Source: Paenibacillus sp. L3-i20
Lineage (GTDB): Bacteria > Bacillota > Bacilli > Paenibacillales > Paenibacillaceae
DNA: 64,000 bases
Direction of reading: 5' to 3'
Assembly: GCF_022180385.2 (NCBI RefSeq)
Contig: NZ_BQME02000001.1
Span: 1,943,678 to 2,007,677 of the forward strand
In this document: positions 33,892 to 44,887 of the stretch, in pieces
Position numbering within the stretch: position 1 is the stretch's first letter
Layout: each line of letters starts with the position of its first letter
Notes under the pieces: model-generated
Seen by the model: the letters and a program-made list of their open reading frames with translations, nothing else
Databases searched by the model: none
What the model was told of the DNA's origin: nothing
Translations under genes and position numbers: made by a program

Positions 33892-34839
33892 ATGAAAATT
33901 GATCGTTTACTAGCGATGACGGTATTATTGCTGAATCGTGGTCGGGTGAGTGCAAAAGAGCTGGCTGAACGTTTTGAAGTTTCAAAGAAGACGATCTACC
34001 GGGATATGGACACGTTAAGCCAATCTGGTATTCCGATTGTCGCGCACCAAGGGACAGCCGGTGGATTCGAAATTATGGAACAATATACGATCGCCCGTCA
34101 ATATTTGACGTTGAACGAAATAGAAGCTGTTGTTGCGGCAGTTAGAGGCATTAACACAGTGATGGATGATCATGTGTTTGCTTCCTTGCTTGAGAAGGTT
34201 AAAACACAGCTAAATCAAGTAGATCGTGAACATCCAGAGCAGCAAGGCACTGGGATTGTCTTTGACTTTAACCCATGGGGACAAGGGACTGCGGCTAGGG
34301 AAAAAGTTAATATGTTGAGGCAAGCTGTTGAAAGCTCAAGCTTGGTAGAAATAGGCTATTTAAACATGAACGGTAAGGAGAGCCAAAGAGTTATTGAGCC
34401 AGTTGTATTAATTTTGAAGAGTAACATATGGTATTTACACGCGTATTGCACCTTGCGACATAATTTTCGGGTATTTCGATTATCGCGTATTCAACATTTA
34501 CGCATTATGGGTCAACATTTCGTCCGGCGGCCTGCACCCTCTCTTGATGGGTATGTATGGGATGAGCAATGGTCGCAGTTTACAAAGGAAGAGGTCGTAA
34601 TTACATTTCAGCCCAAAGTTCGTTATCGAATTGTTGATACATTCCATCCTGAACAGATCACAATACTAGAGGATGGTTCGATTCAGGTGAAGGGGCAATA
34701 TGTAGCTGATGAATGGTTCTATGGGATGCTTCTGAGTTATGGAGAGTCTGTTAAAGTTGAGGAGCCGAATTATATCGCGGAGGAATTAGTGAATCGTGCA
34801 CAAAAAATTATAGAACGTTATTGCAAAGTGGACAGATAG
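33892..34839 (+). CDS. HTH-WYL (YafY-type) transcriptional regulator
   Basis: 315 aa. N-terminal helix-turn-helix of the HTH_11/DeoR kind (RVSAKELAERFEVSKKTIYR), then a WYL domain (about 135-215, ending NFRVFRLSRIQHLRI) and a C-terminal WCX-like domain. WYL domains sense nucleotides or nucleic-acid ends in several systems, though many YafY-type regulators control metabolic or stress genes. ATG 33892 has GGGGA 7 bases upstream. It is followed after 55 bases by a GyrI-like gene, its most probable target. Confidence 0.9.
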   Translation: MKIDRLLAMTVLLLNRGRVSAKELAERFEVSKKTIYRDMDTLSQSGIPIVAHQGTAGGFEIMEQYTIARQYLTLNEIEAVVAAVRGINTVMDDHVFASLLEKVKTQLNQVDREHPEQQGTGIVFDFNPWGQGTAAREKVNMLRQAVESSSLVEIGYLNMNGKESQRVIEPVVLILKSNIWYLHAYCTLRHNFRVFRLSRIQHLRIMGQHFVRRPAPSLDGYVWDEQWSQFTKEEVVITFQPKVRYRIVDTFHPEQITILEDGSIQVKGQYVADEWFYGMLLSYGESVKVEEPNYIAEELVNRAQKIIERYCKVDR

Positions 34840-34894
34840 ATGTCCACTTTTCCTATGTATACTGTGATCAAACGATAGGAAATGAGGCAGAGAG

Positions 34895-35371
34895 ATGAAC
34901 ACATATACAATTGAAAAGCATGAGATAAAAATAGCTGGAGTAAGCACACGAACAACTAATGCAGAGGAAATGGGGTCAAACGGACGATTGCCGCAGCTAT
35001 GGGAAACTTACTTTAGCGGTGGTACGGCAGCACAGCCTTACAATCAAAATTCCCATCTAATCTATGGATTGTATACAGACTACGAAAGTGATGCAACAGG
35101 AGCATATACCGTCATTCTCGGACATGAAGTGAACGTAGATCCAGCGAGTGATGGAGTTGCATATGCGGTTGTTCCAGCAAGCAAGTACAGAGTATTTACG
35201 ACTAGGAAAGGTCCAGTATACGAAGTGGTTGCTGAGGCATGGGGCTTCATTTGGCAGTACTATATGGATTCATCCGAGGAAAGAGCATATACAGGGGATT
35301 TCGAGCTGTATGATGGATCAAATTTTGACCCAACTAATAGTGAAATACAAATCTATATTGCGATTAAATAG
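34895..35371 (+). CDS. GyrI-like/effector-binding domain protein
   Basis: 158 aa with the AraC-type effector-binding (SHS2/GyrI) fold and no DNA-binding domain. Landmarks are the opening strand KHEIKIAGVSTRTTNAEE, NSHLIYGLYTDYESDATGAY and the closing GDFELYDG near residue 140. Members bind small hydrophobic compounds or hydrolyse them. It follows the WYL regulator on the same strand and probably belongs to its regulon. Confidence 0.85.
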   Translation: MNTYTIEKHEIKIAGVSTRTTNAEEMGSNGRLPQLWETYFSGGTAAQPYNQNSHLIYGLYTDYESDATGAYTVILGHEVNVDPASDGVAYAVVPASKYRVFTTRKGPVYEVVAEAWGFIWQYYMDSSEERAYTGDFELYDGSNFDPTNSEIQIYIAIK

Positions 35372-35378
35372 GAAGAAT

Positions 35379-35457
35379 AGGCTGACCTCCAAGCGTTCCC
35401 AGCAAGCATCCATCTAAGGTATGCATATCGGTTGAACGTTTAGGAGTCAGCCTTTTT
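35379..35457. terminator. Long terminator between convergent genes
   Basis: AGGCTGAC and GTCAGCCT, with further imperfect pairing including GCGTTC/GAACGT, form a long hairpin ending in TTTTT. Confidence 0.75.
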
Positions 35458-35474
35458 CGTTGGTGCGTTTAATT

Positions 35475-36740
35475 CTAAAAGGGGCTCATACCTGCTGTAT
35501 CCAATTTTTCACCATCAATATTTACGCCCATTCTAGCTGTAATATCTCGATAATGGGTCACGCGACGTTTAATACGACGGTCAGATTCGTCATTGTTTCC
35601 TTCGAGATTGCCATTAATGATCATAATGGTGATGCCAAAGCCTGGTGATGTCAGTCCTTTGGTGATATCCGTTTCCGAAGGTGTCCAGTTACCGACCATC
35701 ACATCATGAGCAGATGGCTTCGGAGGCTGTGGTGTCATCCAAAATAGGATAGCCGTCATAAAACCTAACTTACCGTCCTTCACTATAAGCTCAGGCTCCT
35801 CAAGTAGCGTATCTTTTGTCCCATAAATAATGCTGCTGAACAATCCGTAGTTGTAGTTCCAACTCAGTTGAATTGGACCGCGTCCATGATAGGATTTGCC
35901 CGCGACTGGGGGAAAGTCATTATGCGATTCGGCATAATTGACGGTTGTTGTGTTCATATAGGCGATTTCTTCGTTCCAAAATAATCCCCACGTACTTACT
36001 CCTCCACGAGGGTTTGGCCCGCCACCGCCCGTTTCGTGAGAAATATTAGCTAAAAATGCTGCGAGTTCACGCTTTCTGTTCGTGACAGTACCTTCTTTAA
36101 TAAAGGAGCCAAAATCTTCAATTTGGGTTATGACAGGAATCGTTAAATTGTAAGATGCTTTAAAGTTGGCATGTTGGTAAATGAGCATTTCTGTTTTCGT
36201 TTCTTTATCTAGTCGGTATATGCGACTATGCGTTGGATTTGCCTGCCGATATTCGACCTTGTACTTGATATTCGCAACGTCCGTAATGGCAGCAATTAAG
36301 TTGCTATACGAGAAATAGTCGGCTTGCTCCGTTTTAAAATTAAGACCAGGCACACTATCGACAATGGTTTGCCATTCTTCCGTTCCGATCCGTTTTGGGA
36401 ATAGTTGTTCATATTCGATCTGAGGCAAAGCGTTTTCTACAGCAGCAACAGCATTGTCTGGTGAATATTGGGGATCTATTCCTCCCCACATGGACTGAAT
36501 TTGGGGATCGGTAAGAACGCGACTTTCCCCTACCGCTAAGTCATCTAAGTGCAGCACTTCATTACCACCTTTTTCTGTATTAACTACTATATTCGGCGAG
36601 GAGCTTGACGAAGGCAATTGCGCCTCATCATCAGAGGGAGCTGTAACAATATCCGACCTAAAATATAGGAGTACAACTATGATCGATAGTACAATTGCAA
36701 TGACATAAATGAATACCTTCCGAGCTGAATTCGTTTTCAT
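35475..36740 (-). CDS. Membrane-anchored GH19 chitinase-like paralogue
   Basis: 421 aa. One N-terminal hydrophobic helix (about 8-27) without a clear cleavage site is followed by a Ser/Asp-rich spacer and a GH19 region closely similar to the product of 32107-33495. Glu236 in SHETGGG and the WNEE glutamates (257-258) are conserved. There is no chitin-binding module. The likely product stays tethered outside the membrane, perhaps for wall-associated or short-chain substrates. Both paralogues end in GMSPF. The start context is ordinary; the shared upstream element is 41 bases away. Confidence 0.9.
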   Translation of the reverse strand: MKTNSARKVFIYVIAIVLSIIVVLLYFRSDIVTAPSDDEAQLPSSSSSPNIVVNTEKGGNEVLHLDDLAVGESRVLTDPQIQSMWGGIDPQYSPDNAVAAVENALPQIEYEQLFPKRIGTEEWQTIVDSVPGLNFKTEQADYFSYSNLIAAITDVANIKYKVEYRQANPTHSRIYRLDKETKTEMLIYQHANFKASYNLTIPVITQIEDFGSFIKEGTVTNRKRELAAFLANISHETGGGGPNPRGGVSTWGLFWNEEIAYMNTTTVNYAESHNDFPPVAGKSYHGRGPIQLSWNYNYGLFSSIIYGTKDTLLEEPELIVKDGKLGFMTAILFWMTPQPPKPSAHDVMVGNWTPSETDITKGLTSPGFGITIMIINGNLEGNNDESDRRIKRRVTHYRDITARMGVNIDGEKLDTAGMSPF

Positions 36741-36780
36741 GCTCTTCCTCCGATTGTGGTTCCATTACTCCACTTACAAT

Positions 36781-36817
36781 TATAGTAAATTATAGAGGGG
36801 TTATCTATATGAATAAT
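36781..36817 (-). promoter_or_regulatory. Element shared by both GH19 genes (copy 2)
   Basis: On the minus strand ATTATTCATATAGATAAC (36817-36800), 10 bases, then TTTACTATA (36789-36781), ending 40 bases before the start codon. The two blocks differ from copy 1 at one base while the 10-base spacers are unrelated. Confidence 0.65.
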
Positions 36818-37037
36818 CCACGATTTTTATAAAATGAAGGACACTTTTAGCTGCCGATTTTTCACGATAAGTCCAAATAATACAGCGAAAATATAAGCAG
36901 GTTCGCTTAATATAATGCAGTCTTCCAGCTGTTCTACATGGGCTCCAAGCTCGGTAAATTCACAACCCCTTTGAACAGGGGGTATCCCGAATTTCTAAAC
37001 GATGCCCGAAAAGTCTATAATGAGAGGAGGACAGTTA
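36818..37037. other. Intergenic stretch
   Basis: A minus-strand fragment reads ILSEPAYIFAVLFGLIVKNR, which resembles part of a membrane protein, but it has no start and no clear family. Nothing else is recognised. Confidence 0.25.
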
Positions 37038-37058
37038 ATGAATCGAAAGTGAGATGGA

Positions 37059-37517
37059 ATGATGAGTTTACAACTAAGAGCAATAACAGCAGACAATTGG
37101 CGTGCGGTCGCTGCCTTGCAGGTGGCAGAAAAGCAAGATCATTTTATTGAAAGTAATTCGTTTTCGATGGCAGAATCACTTTTTGAAGGAAAAGGTATCT
37201 CAGTAGGATTATATGATGGAGAAGTACTCGTTGGCTATGCGATGTATGGCTGGTATTTAGCATCTGAAGGCAGCATATGGCTGGATCGATTCATGATTGA
37301 TCAAGGGTATCAAGGAAGAGGATATGCGAAGCGATTTATTCGAGAACTGCTCGATCATATGCAAGCGGAGTATGTAGTTCAAAAAATAAACTTGAGTCTG
37401 CATCCAGACAACGAGCGAGCAATGAAATTATATGAATCATTCGGATTCCGATTAACGGGGGCAATCGATGATAATGGTCCAGTTGTAGGTGTCGTGATGG
37501 AATGTAAAGTGAAATGA
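37059..37517 (+). CDS. GNAT acetyltransferase (BltD/PaiA-like)
   Basis: 152 aa. The N-terminus LRAITADNWRAVAALQV and the acetyl-CoA loop QGYQGRGYAKRFIREL resemble polyamine acetyltransferases of the BltD/PaiA type, but the substrate is uncertain. The start is odd. A perfect AGAGGAGG site precedes ATG 37038 in the same frame, but codon 5 of that reading is TGA (37050-37052), so the main product must begin at ATG 37059 or 37062, which have only a weak GATGGA site. Either a recent nonsense mutation is bypassed by reinitiation, or a four-codon leader peptide is translated first. Confidence 0.8.
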   Translation: MMSLQLRAITADNWRAVAALQVAEKQDHFIESNSFSMAESLFEGKGISVGLYDGEVLVGYAMYGWYLASEGSIWLDRFMIDQGYQGRGYAKRFIRELLDHMQAEYVVQKINLSLHPDNERAMKLYESFGFRLTGAIDDNGPVVGVVMECKVK

Positions 37518-37572
37518 TGCTGAGATGAGTAGTCATAATTGTTGTGGCAATGAGCATGGTACAAATGTGCAA

Positions 37573-37600
37573 GAACGAAAGAACGAAAGAACGAAAGAAC
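37573..37600. repeat. 8-bp tandem repeat
   Basis: GAACGAAA is repeated 3.5 times without mismatch, directly before the ATG at 37601. Slippage here could change copy number. Confidence 0.9.
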
Positions 37601-37739
37601 ATGAGATTAACTGCAATAGGGATAAGCATCGTAACAATGTTTTGTGGGACTGATTGGCGTCATTATGATGCCAATTTCGGGATTTTGGTTATTGCTTCCT
37701 CAAGCAGTTATTTTGGTAAGAAAGCCATGGGTCTTATAA
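37601..37739 (+). pseudogene. Frameshifted small membrane protein
   Basis: The first frame encodes MRLTAIGISIVTMF. Dropping one T in the TTTT run at about 37643 gives a smooth continuation GLIGVIMMPISGFWLLLPQA and then VILVRKPWVL with a stop at 37737: a two-helix membrane protein of about 45 residues. Uncorrected, the frame turns hydrophilic and implausible. It is either a pseudogene or subject to slippage. Confidence 0.4.
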
Positions 37740-37801
37740 AAAAGAAATCAAGGAATATAGTTGATGTGAAGCGATTGAACGAATGTTAATAGTAGCGAAA
37801 T

Positions 37802-37831
37802 AAAGGGACTCTCCTGACTGGGAGCCCCTTA
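37802..37831. terminator. Terminator-like hairpin between convergent genes
   Basis: AAAGGG-ctc pairs imperfectly with ggag-CCCCTT around a short loop, 20 bases before the end of the convergent M3 peptidase gene. Confidence 0.5.
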
Positions 37832-37850
37832 TCGCTGTACAATTAGTCAA

Positions 37851-39545
37851 TTAAAGTACGGTATCATCCACGCTGTTCAGCCAGTTCTCAATTGATCCAA
37901 TGACGGAAGTTACGCAGCCGTCTTCGAACGGAGAAATTAACCCTGCGGCACTAACTAACTCCGTGAAGGATAGGCTGCCGCCAAGGCGACACAGTTTCAA
38001 GTAATCAGCCCATGCTGCTGACCGATCTTCGTGCATCTTTTTCCAGAATTGAAATGCACAAATTTGCGCTAGCGTGTAATCGATATAGTAGAATGGCGAG
38101 TTGAAAATATGGCCTTGCTTATGCCAGAATCCGCCTTGAATCAAGTAAGTATTATCCTCATAATTGCGGTGTGGCCAATATTTCTTCTCAAGTGCACTCC
38201 AAGCCTGTTTCCGCTCGGTCGGAGTTGCATCCGGGTTCTCATAGATGAAATGCTGGAATTCATCGACAGCTACGCCATAAGGGAGGAAGCTGAGTGAACC
38301 CGCTAGATGGTTGAAGCGATACTTGTCAGCATCCTCTTCGAACAATAGATCCATCCAAGGCCAAGTAAAAAACTCCATACTCATCGAATGAATTTCGCAA
38401 GCCTCGTAGGTAGGGAAGCTATACTCTGGCACGGAGTAGCTTCTGCTCTCAAATACTTGGAAAGCGTGTCCTACCTCATGCGTCAAAACGTCAATGTCGC
38501 CCGATGTGCCATTGAAGTTAGAGAAAATATAAGGAGCTTTATGCTCACTAATATACGTACAGTAGCCTCCGCTTTGTTTACCTTTCTTACTAACCAAATC
38601 CATTAATCCGTTTTCTTGCATGAATGTAAAGAACTCGTCTGTTTCGGGAGAAAGCTCTGCATATAACTTGGCACCATTTTTGACAATCCAATCTGGATCA
38701 CCTTTCGGTGTTGCGTTGCCAGACAGGAACGCAAGCTGCTCATCGTAGTAAAACAGCTGATCTACCCCGATGCGACTTTGTTGACGCTCTTTGAGCTTCG
38801 TTGCAACTGGAACGATATGATCCCGTACTTGATCGCGGAAATTCGCAACCATCTCGGCGTTATAATCAGTACGGTTCATACGGGCATAACCAAGCTCTAC
38901 GAAATTGTTAAAGCCAAGCTTCTTCGCAATTTTTGTCCTTGTCTTGACGAGATCATCATAGATGCGGTCGAATTGCGCTTCATTCTCCGACATAAACCCG
39001 GAGGAGGCTTCTGCAGCAAGCTTCCGCGTGTTTCGATCGGTCGATTGCTGGAATGGAGTCATCTGTGAAAGTGTACGCTCTTCACCTTCGAACATAATTT
39101 TAGCTGAAGCAATTAGCTTCGAGTATTCCGTTGTAAGCTTGTTTTCCTGCTGGAGGTCTTCAATGATCTCAGGACTGAACGTTTTGAGTGATAGCTCAGC
39201 GAGCTGGAATAACTGGCGACCCCATTTACTCTCTAACTCTGTTCGGAATGTAGAGCCAACGAGTGCGCGATAATAGTCAGTTATGTACTCCTGAACGATT
39301 GGACCGTTTTCGTCATAGAAATCCTGTTCGGCTTTGTAGAAGTCATCATTCGTATCGATGGAGTGTCGTATACTTGCAATTGTTTGCATCGAATCGAATT
39401 CGCTGCGCATCTTGTTTAATCCAGTCATCGTTTGATCTTGCTCTTCATAGCTTCTTGCTGACGTAAATGCGGCAAGCAGTTCCTTGAACTTTTGCTCAAA
39501 TGTGAGTACATCTGGTCGTTCGTAAGGATAATCGTTAAATTTCAT
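37851..39545 (-). CDS. M3-family oligoendopeptidase (PepF-like)
   Basis: 564 aa cytoplasmic zinc metallopeptidase. The zinc motif is HEVGH in DVLTHEVGHAFQVFES and the third ligand Glu lies in YEACEIHSMSMEFF downstream. The long helical N-terminal half forms the substrate channel that limits cleavage to short peptides. I start at ATG 39545 (MKFNDYPYERP), with AAGGCGG about 9 bases upstream. Monocistronic. Likely role: peptide turnover or degradation of signal peptides and pheromones. Confidence 0.93.
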   Translation of the reverse strand: MKFNDYPYERPDVLTFEQKFKELLAAFTSARSYEEQDQTMTGLNKMRSEFDSMQTIASIRHSIDTNDDFYKAEQDFYDENGPIVQEYITDYYRALVGSTFRTELESKWGRQLFQLAELSLKTFSPEIIEDLQQENKLTTEYSKLIASAKIMFEGEERTLSQMTPFQQSTDRNTRKLAAEASSGFMSENEAQFDRIYDDLVKTRTKIAKKLGFNNFVELGYARMNRTDYNAEMVANFRDQVRDHIVPVATKLKERQQSRIGVDQLFYYDEQLAFLSGNATPKGDPDWIVKNGAKLYAELSPETDEFFTFMQENGLMDLVSKKGKQSGGYCTYISEHKAPYIFSNFNGTSGDIDVLTHEVGHAFQVFESRSYSVPEYSFPTYEACEIHSMSMEFFTWPWMDLLFEEDADKYRFNHLAGSLSFLPYGVAVDEFQHFIYENPDATPTERKQAWSALEKKYWPHRNYEDNTYLIQGGFWHKQGHIFNSPFYYIDYTLAQICAFQFWKKMHEDRSAAWADYLKLCRLGGSLSFTELVSAAGLISPFEDGCVTSVIGSIENWLNSVDDTVL

Positions 39546-39624
39546 TACGTACACCGCCTTCGCTATATTTTACAAGTTCCATTATACTCCATTTCATGAG
39601 CTGAAAACAGAAAACCGCTAGGAA

Positions 39625-39830
39625 CTTGTCTCTCTAACGAACTGTATAGCGCCTATTATGCGAAAAAAGCACCCTTTTTTGTTCTAACGAATCCTAATGG
39701 CGCTATTGCTCCATTTATAGTCCGAACAGAGCTTCTTTTGATGGAATAGCGAAGCAATAGTTCGTTCTAATACGAAATCGTTACTTTTTGACGAAATAAG
39801 AGTTACTGGGTTCGTTAGCCTATTTCTGGT
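39625..39830. repeat. Candidate interspersed non-coding element
   Basis: Within 200 bases the motif TAACGAA or its complement TTCGTTA/TTCGTTCTAA occurs at least four times (about 39633, 39684, 39770 and 39815), together with mirrored GCGCC/GGCGC and TAGCG blocks. No protein is encoded. The pattern is unlike neighbouring intergenic DNA and resembles the dispersed AACGAA-rich elements I associate with Paenibacillus genomes. The rest of 39831-40167 shows no gene. Confidence 0.4.
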
Positions 39831-40167
39831 TGGCTTTATTTACCGCAAACAGTGCTCAAGAGGCTCAAAAGCTACACAGAATTCATGACTGAAGCCACTA
39901 TTTCCATGGCTATGCATCTGATCTACAACGGATTCGCCACCGCTCATATCGAACCGCTATATATATTGCTAGCTCTTTCCTATATACTTAGAGTATGAAT
40001 AGGAGCAGAGAAGATGTCGCCTTGCTGGATTACTTTTAAAATGGCGTACAGGCGGGGTGCTCAATCGGAATCATACCGTTGATAAAAAATATTCGATTGA
40101 TCGATGGCGATCATAAACGTTTGGGTTACAATAGAACGAAGATAGAGAAATAGGAGCTGAACTAGCA

Positions 40168-40647
40168 GTGGCTAAAGAGGAATTGATATTGACGCAAGAG
40201 GGTTTGGATAAGATTGAACAGGAATTGCAGGAACTAAAGACTGTTAAGCGCAAGGAGCTGGCACAACGACTTAAAGTTGCGATTAGCTACGGCGATTTGA
40301 AGGAAAACAGCGAATATCACTCCGCTAAGGATGATCAAGCATTTATGGAAACAAGAATTTTATCGCTAGAGCGGATGCTCAAGATTGCTCGGGTTGTTGA
40401 TGTGAAAAGCATTAGCTTAACAGATGTTGTAATTGGGTCTGTCGTTATTCTTAATGATATCGAATTTAATGAAAAAATTGAATATCGTATCGTTGGTCCT
40501 GCAGAGGCAGACGCAGCAGACTTTAAAATTTCTTATGAAAGCCCGCTCGGGAAAGAATTGCTGGGCAAAAAAGTAGGAAATAAAATTAATGTCAACGCAC
40601 CAATGGGAATTATTCAATACGAATTGCTTGAAATTAAAGCAATATAA
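40168..40647 (+). CDS. greA: Transcription elongation factor GreA
   Basis: 159 aa. An N-terminal antiparallel coiled coil (residues about 1-75) contains the GreA signature YGDLKENSEYHSAKDDQA, whose acidic tip residues stimulate RNA polymerase to cleave back-tracked transcripts. A C-terminal FKBP-like domain follows. The start is GTG with AGGAGCT 9 bases upstream. It stands alone and a strong terminator follows. Confidence 0.96.
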   Translation: MAKEELILTQEGLDKIEQELQELKTVKRKELAQRLKVAISYGDLKENSEYHSAKDDQAFMETRILSLERMLKIARVVDVKSISLTDVVIGSVVILNDIEFNEKIEYRIVGPAEADAADFKISYESPLGKELLGKKVGNKINVNAPMGIIQYELLEIKAI

Positions 40648-40674
40648 TAGCGCTGGTTGCATATAACAAGCTAT

Positions 40675-40706
40675 GCCTGCCGAGGGAATACTCGGCAGGC
40701 TTTTTT
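40675..40706 (+). terminator. Terminator after greA
   Basis: GCCTGCCGAG and its complement around a 6-base loop, followed by six T residues. Confidence 0.95.
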
Positions 40707-40811
40707 CTCGTTAGTACAAAATTGGCTCAAGCGATACGAACAATTGACTCTGCTAGCGAGGAAATAGGCGATTGATCATTTTAAGCAGCTTAACCTTTAC
40801 AAAGGGCACTT

Positions 40812-40985
40812 CTAGACGATTTCGGTGGAATATGTGGATAGACTAGGATGTTTAGTTTTTAATTGCTTAAGCTTTTCCTCGTTTTGACCGATGATTATGA
40901 CATGGTTTCCTCGCTGTAGGAAGTCTTCTGTAAGAGCAAGCCCGATGCCAGAAGCTCCACCTGTAATGAGTACTGTATGACCCAA
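40812..40985 (-). pseudogene. N-terminal remnant of a short-chain dehydrogenase
   Basis: The minus strand encodes LGHTVLITGGASGIGLALTE and continues DFLQRGNHVIIIGQNEEKLK before a TAG, the cofactor-binding start of a DltE-like SDR. The first codons are destroyed (a stop precedes LGHT), and the catalytic YxxxK half is gone. About 57 of roughly 250 residues remain. The surrounding 40707-41108 has no other gene. Confidence 0.7.
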
Positions 40986-41108
40986 TTACTCTATATGTTT
41001 TACCTATACTGTATGCAAGGCAAGGATGGTTTTCATTAACTTAAGTTAAGGGGCTTCCGAATTAGGCAAAGTAGCAATGAAGTAACGCCTAGACAGGAGA
41101 AGGATTGA

Positions 41109-44048
<2,940 letters not shown>

Positions 44049-44049
44049 G

Positions 44050-44763
44050 ATGTATAAAGTATTAATTATAGAAGATGATCGGATAATGGGAGAAATGTTA
44101 GCGATGTATTTAAAAGAAGAGGGCTTTCAGGTAGAACGGGCTGTGGAGGGTGACGAGGGATTGGAGTTGGCTAAGAAGTTCTCTCCTCATGTTATCATTC
44201 TGGACATGGTTCTACCTGATAAGGCAGGTACTCAATTATGCAGAGAACTACGGACGTTCACTGTGGTTCCCATTCTCGTCGTATCAATGAAAACTGGGGT
44301 AGCGGAGCGAGTAGAGGCCCTGACAGCAGGTGCAGATGATTATGTGTGCAAGCCGTTCAGCCTAAGAGAAGTGACCGCGAAGATTAGTGCAATGATAAGA
44401 CGTACCCATCTCTATCAGGATAGGAGCATAGAGAGGGTAAAGTCTGAACGAAGTACTGCTAGGCAAGAGGGTGCGATTTTGCTGGATTTGGAGAAGCGGG
44501 TAATCAGAGTTAACAACGGTTATGTTGAGGCAACTTTTTCTGAATTTGAGATTATGAGGTTGTTTATGACGAATGTAGAAAGAGTATATAGCAGAGAAGA
44601 TTTGCTCAATGAATTGCGAGGATATGATTCCTTTGTGACCGAGCGAGCAATAGATGTACATATAGCTAACCTTAGAAAAAAAATCGAAGATAACCCGAAA
44701 GAACCGAAATATATTAAAACCGTGTGGGGAATCGGATATAAGTTTGTTACAAAATCGTCATGA
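44050..44763 (+). CDS. OmpR-family response regulator of the hybrid kinase
   Basis: 237 aa. Receiver domain with EDD at the N-terminus and Asp in VIILDMVLPD, then a linker of about 25 residues and an OmpR winged helix (RAIDVHIANLRKKIEDNPKE, GIGYKFV). I start at ATG 44050, with GAGGG 5 bases upstream inside the end of the kinase gene. It is the natural final acceptor of phosphate from the kinase Hpt domain. An OmpR-type output is less common than NarL or AraC types for such hybrid kinases. Confidence 0.92.
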   Translation: MYKVLIIEDDRIMGEMLAMYLKEEGFQVERAVEGDEGLELAKKFSPHVIILDMVLPDKAGTQLCRELRTFTVVPILVVSMKTGVAERVEALTAGADDYVCKPFSLREVTAKISAMIRRTHLYQDRSIERVKSERSTARQEGAILLDLEKRVIRVNNGYVEATFSEFEIMRLFMTNVERVYSREDLLNELRGYDSFVTERAIDVHIANLRKKIEDNPKEPKYIKTVWGIGYKFVTKSS

Positions 44764-44810
44764 TCGAAGGTTGTTGATTTGGCAAAGGTATAAAGTGACT
44801 ACAACGAAAA

Positions 44811-44870
44811 GGAGCCCTCATATCCAATAGGGGTTCGAAAATACCCCGTTTTGGTTGTGAAGGCTCTCCA
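44811..44870. terminator. Large hairpin between convergent genes
   Basis: GGAGCC pairs with GGCTCTCC at the base and GGGG/CCCC inside, between the response regulator and the convergent ald gene. Confidence 0.55.
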
Positions 44871-44887
44871 TTATTTATCCTTTTTCG

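Noticed and set aside
35148-35417. 89-codon plus-strand frame overlapping the GyrI-like gene
   Set aside because: Out-of-frame overlap without its own ribosome binding site, running into the terminator.
37573-37600. Tandem repeats that might be a CRISPR array
   Set aside because: Units are only 8 bases with no spacers and there are no cas genes; it is a simple tandem repeat.
38962-39273. 103-codon plus-strand frame over the M3 peptidase gene
   Set aside because: Antisense shadow of a strongly supported gene.
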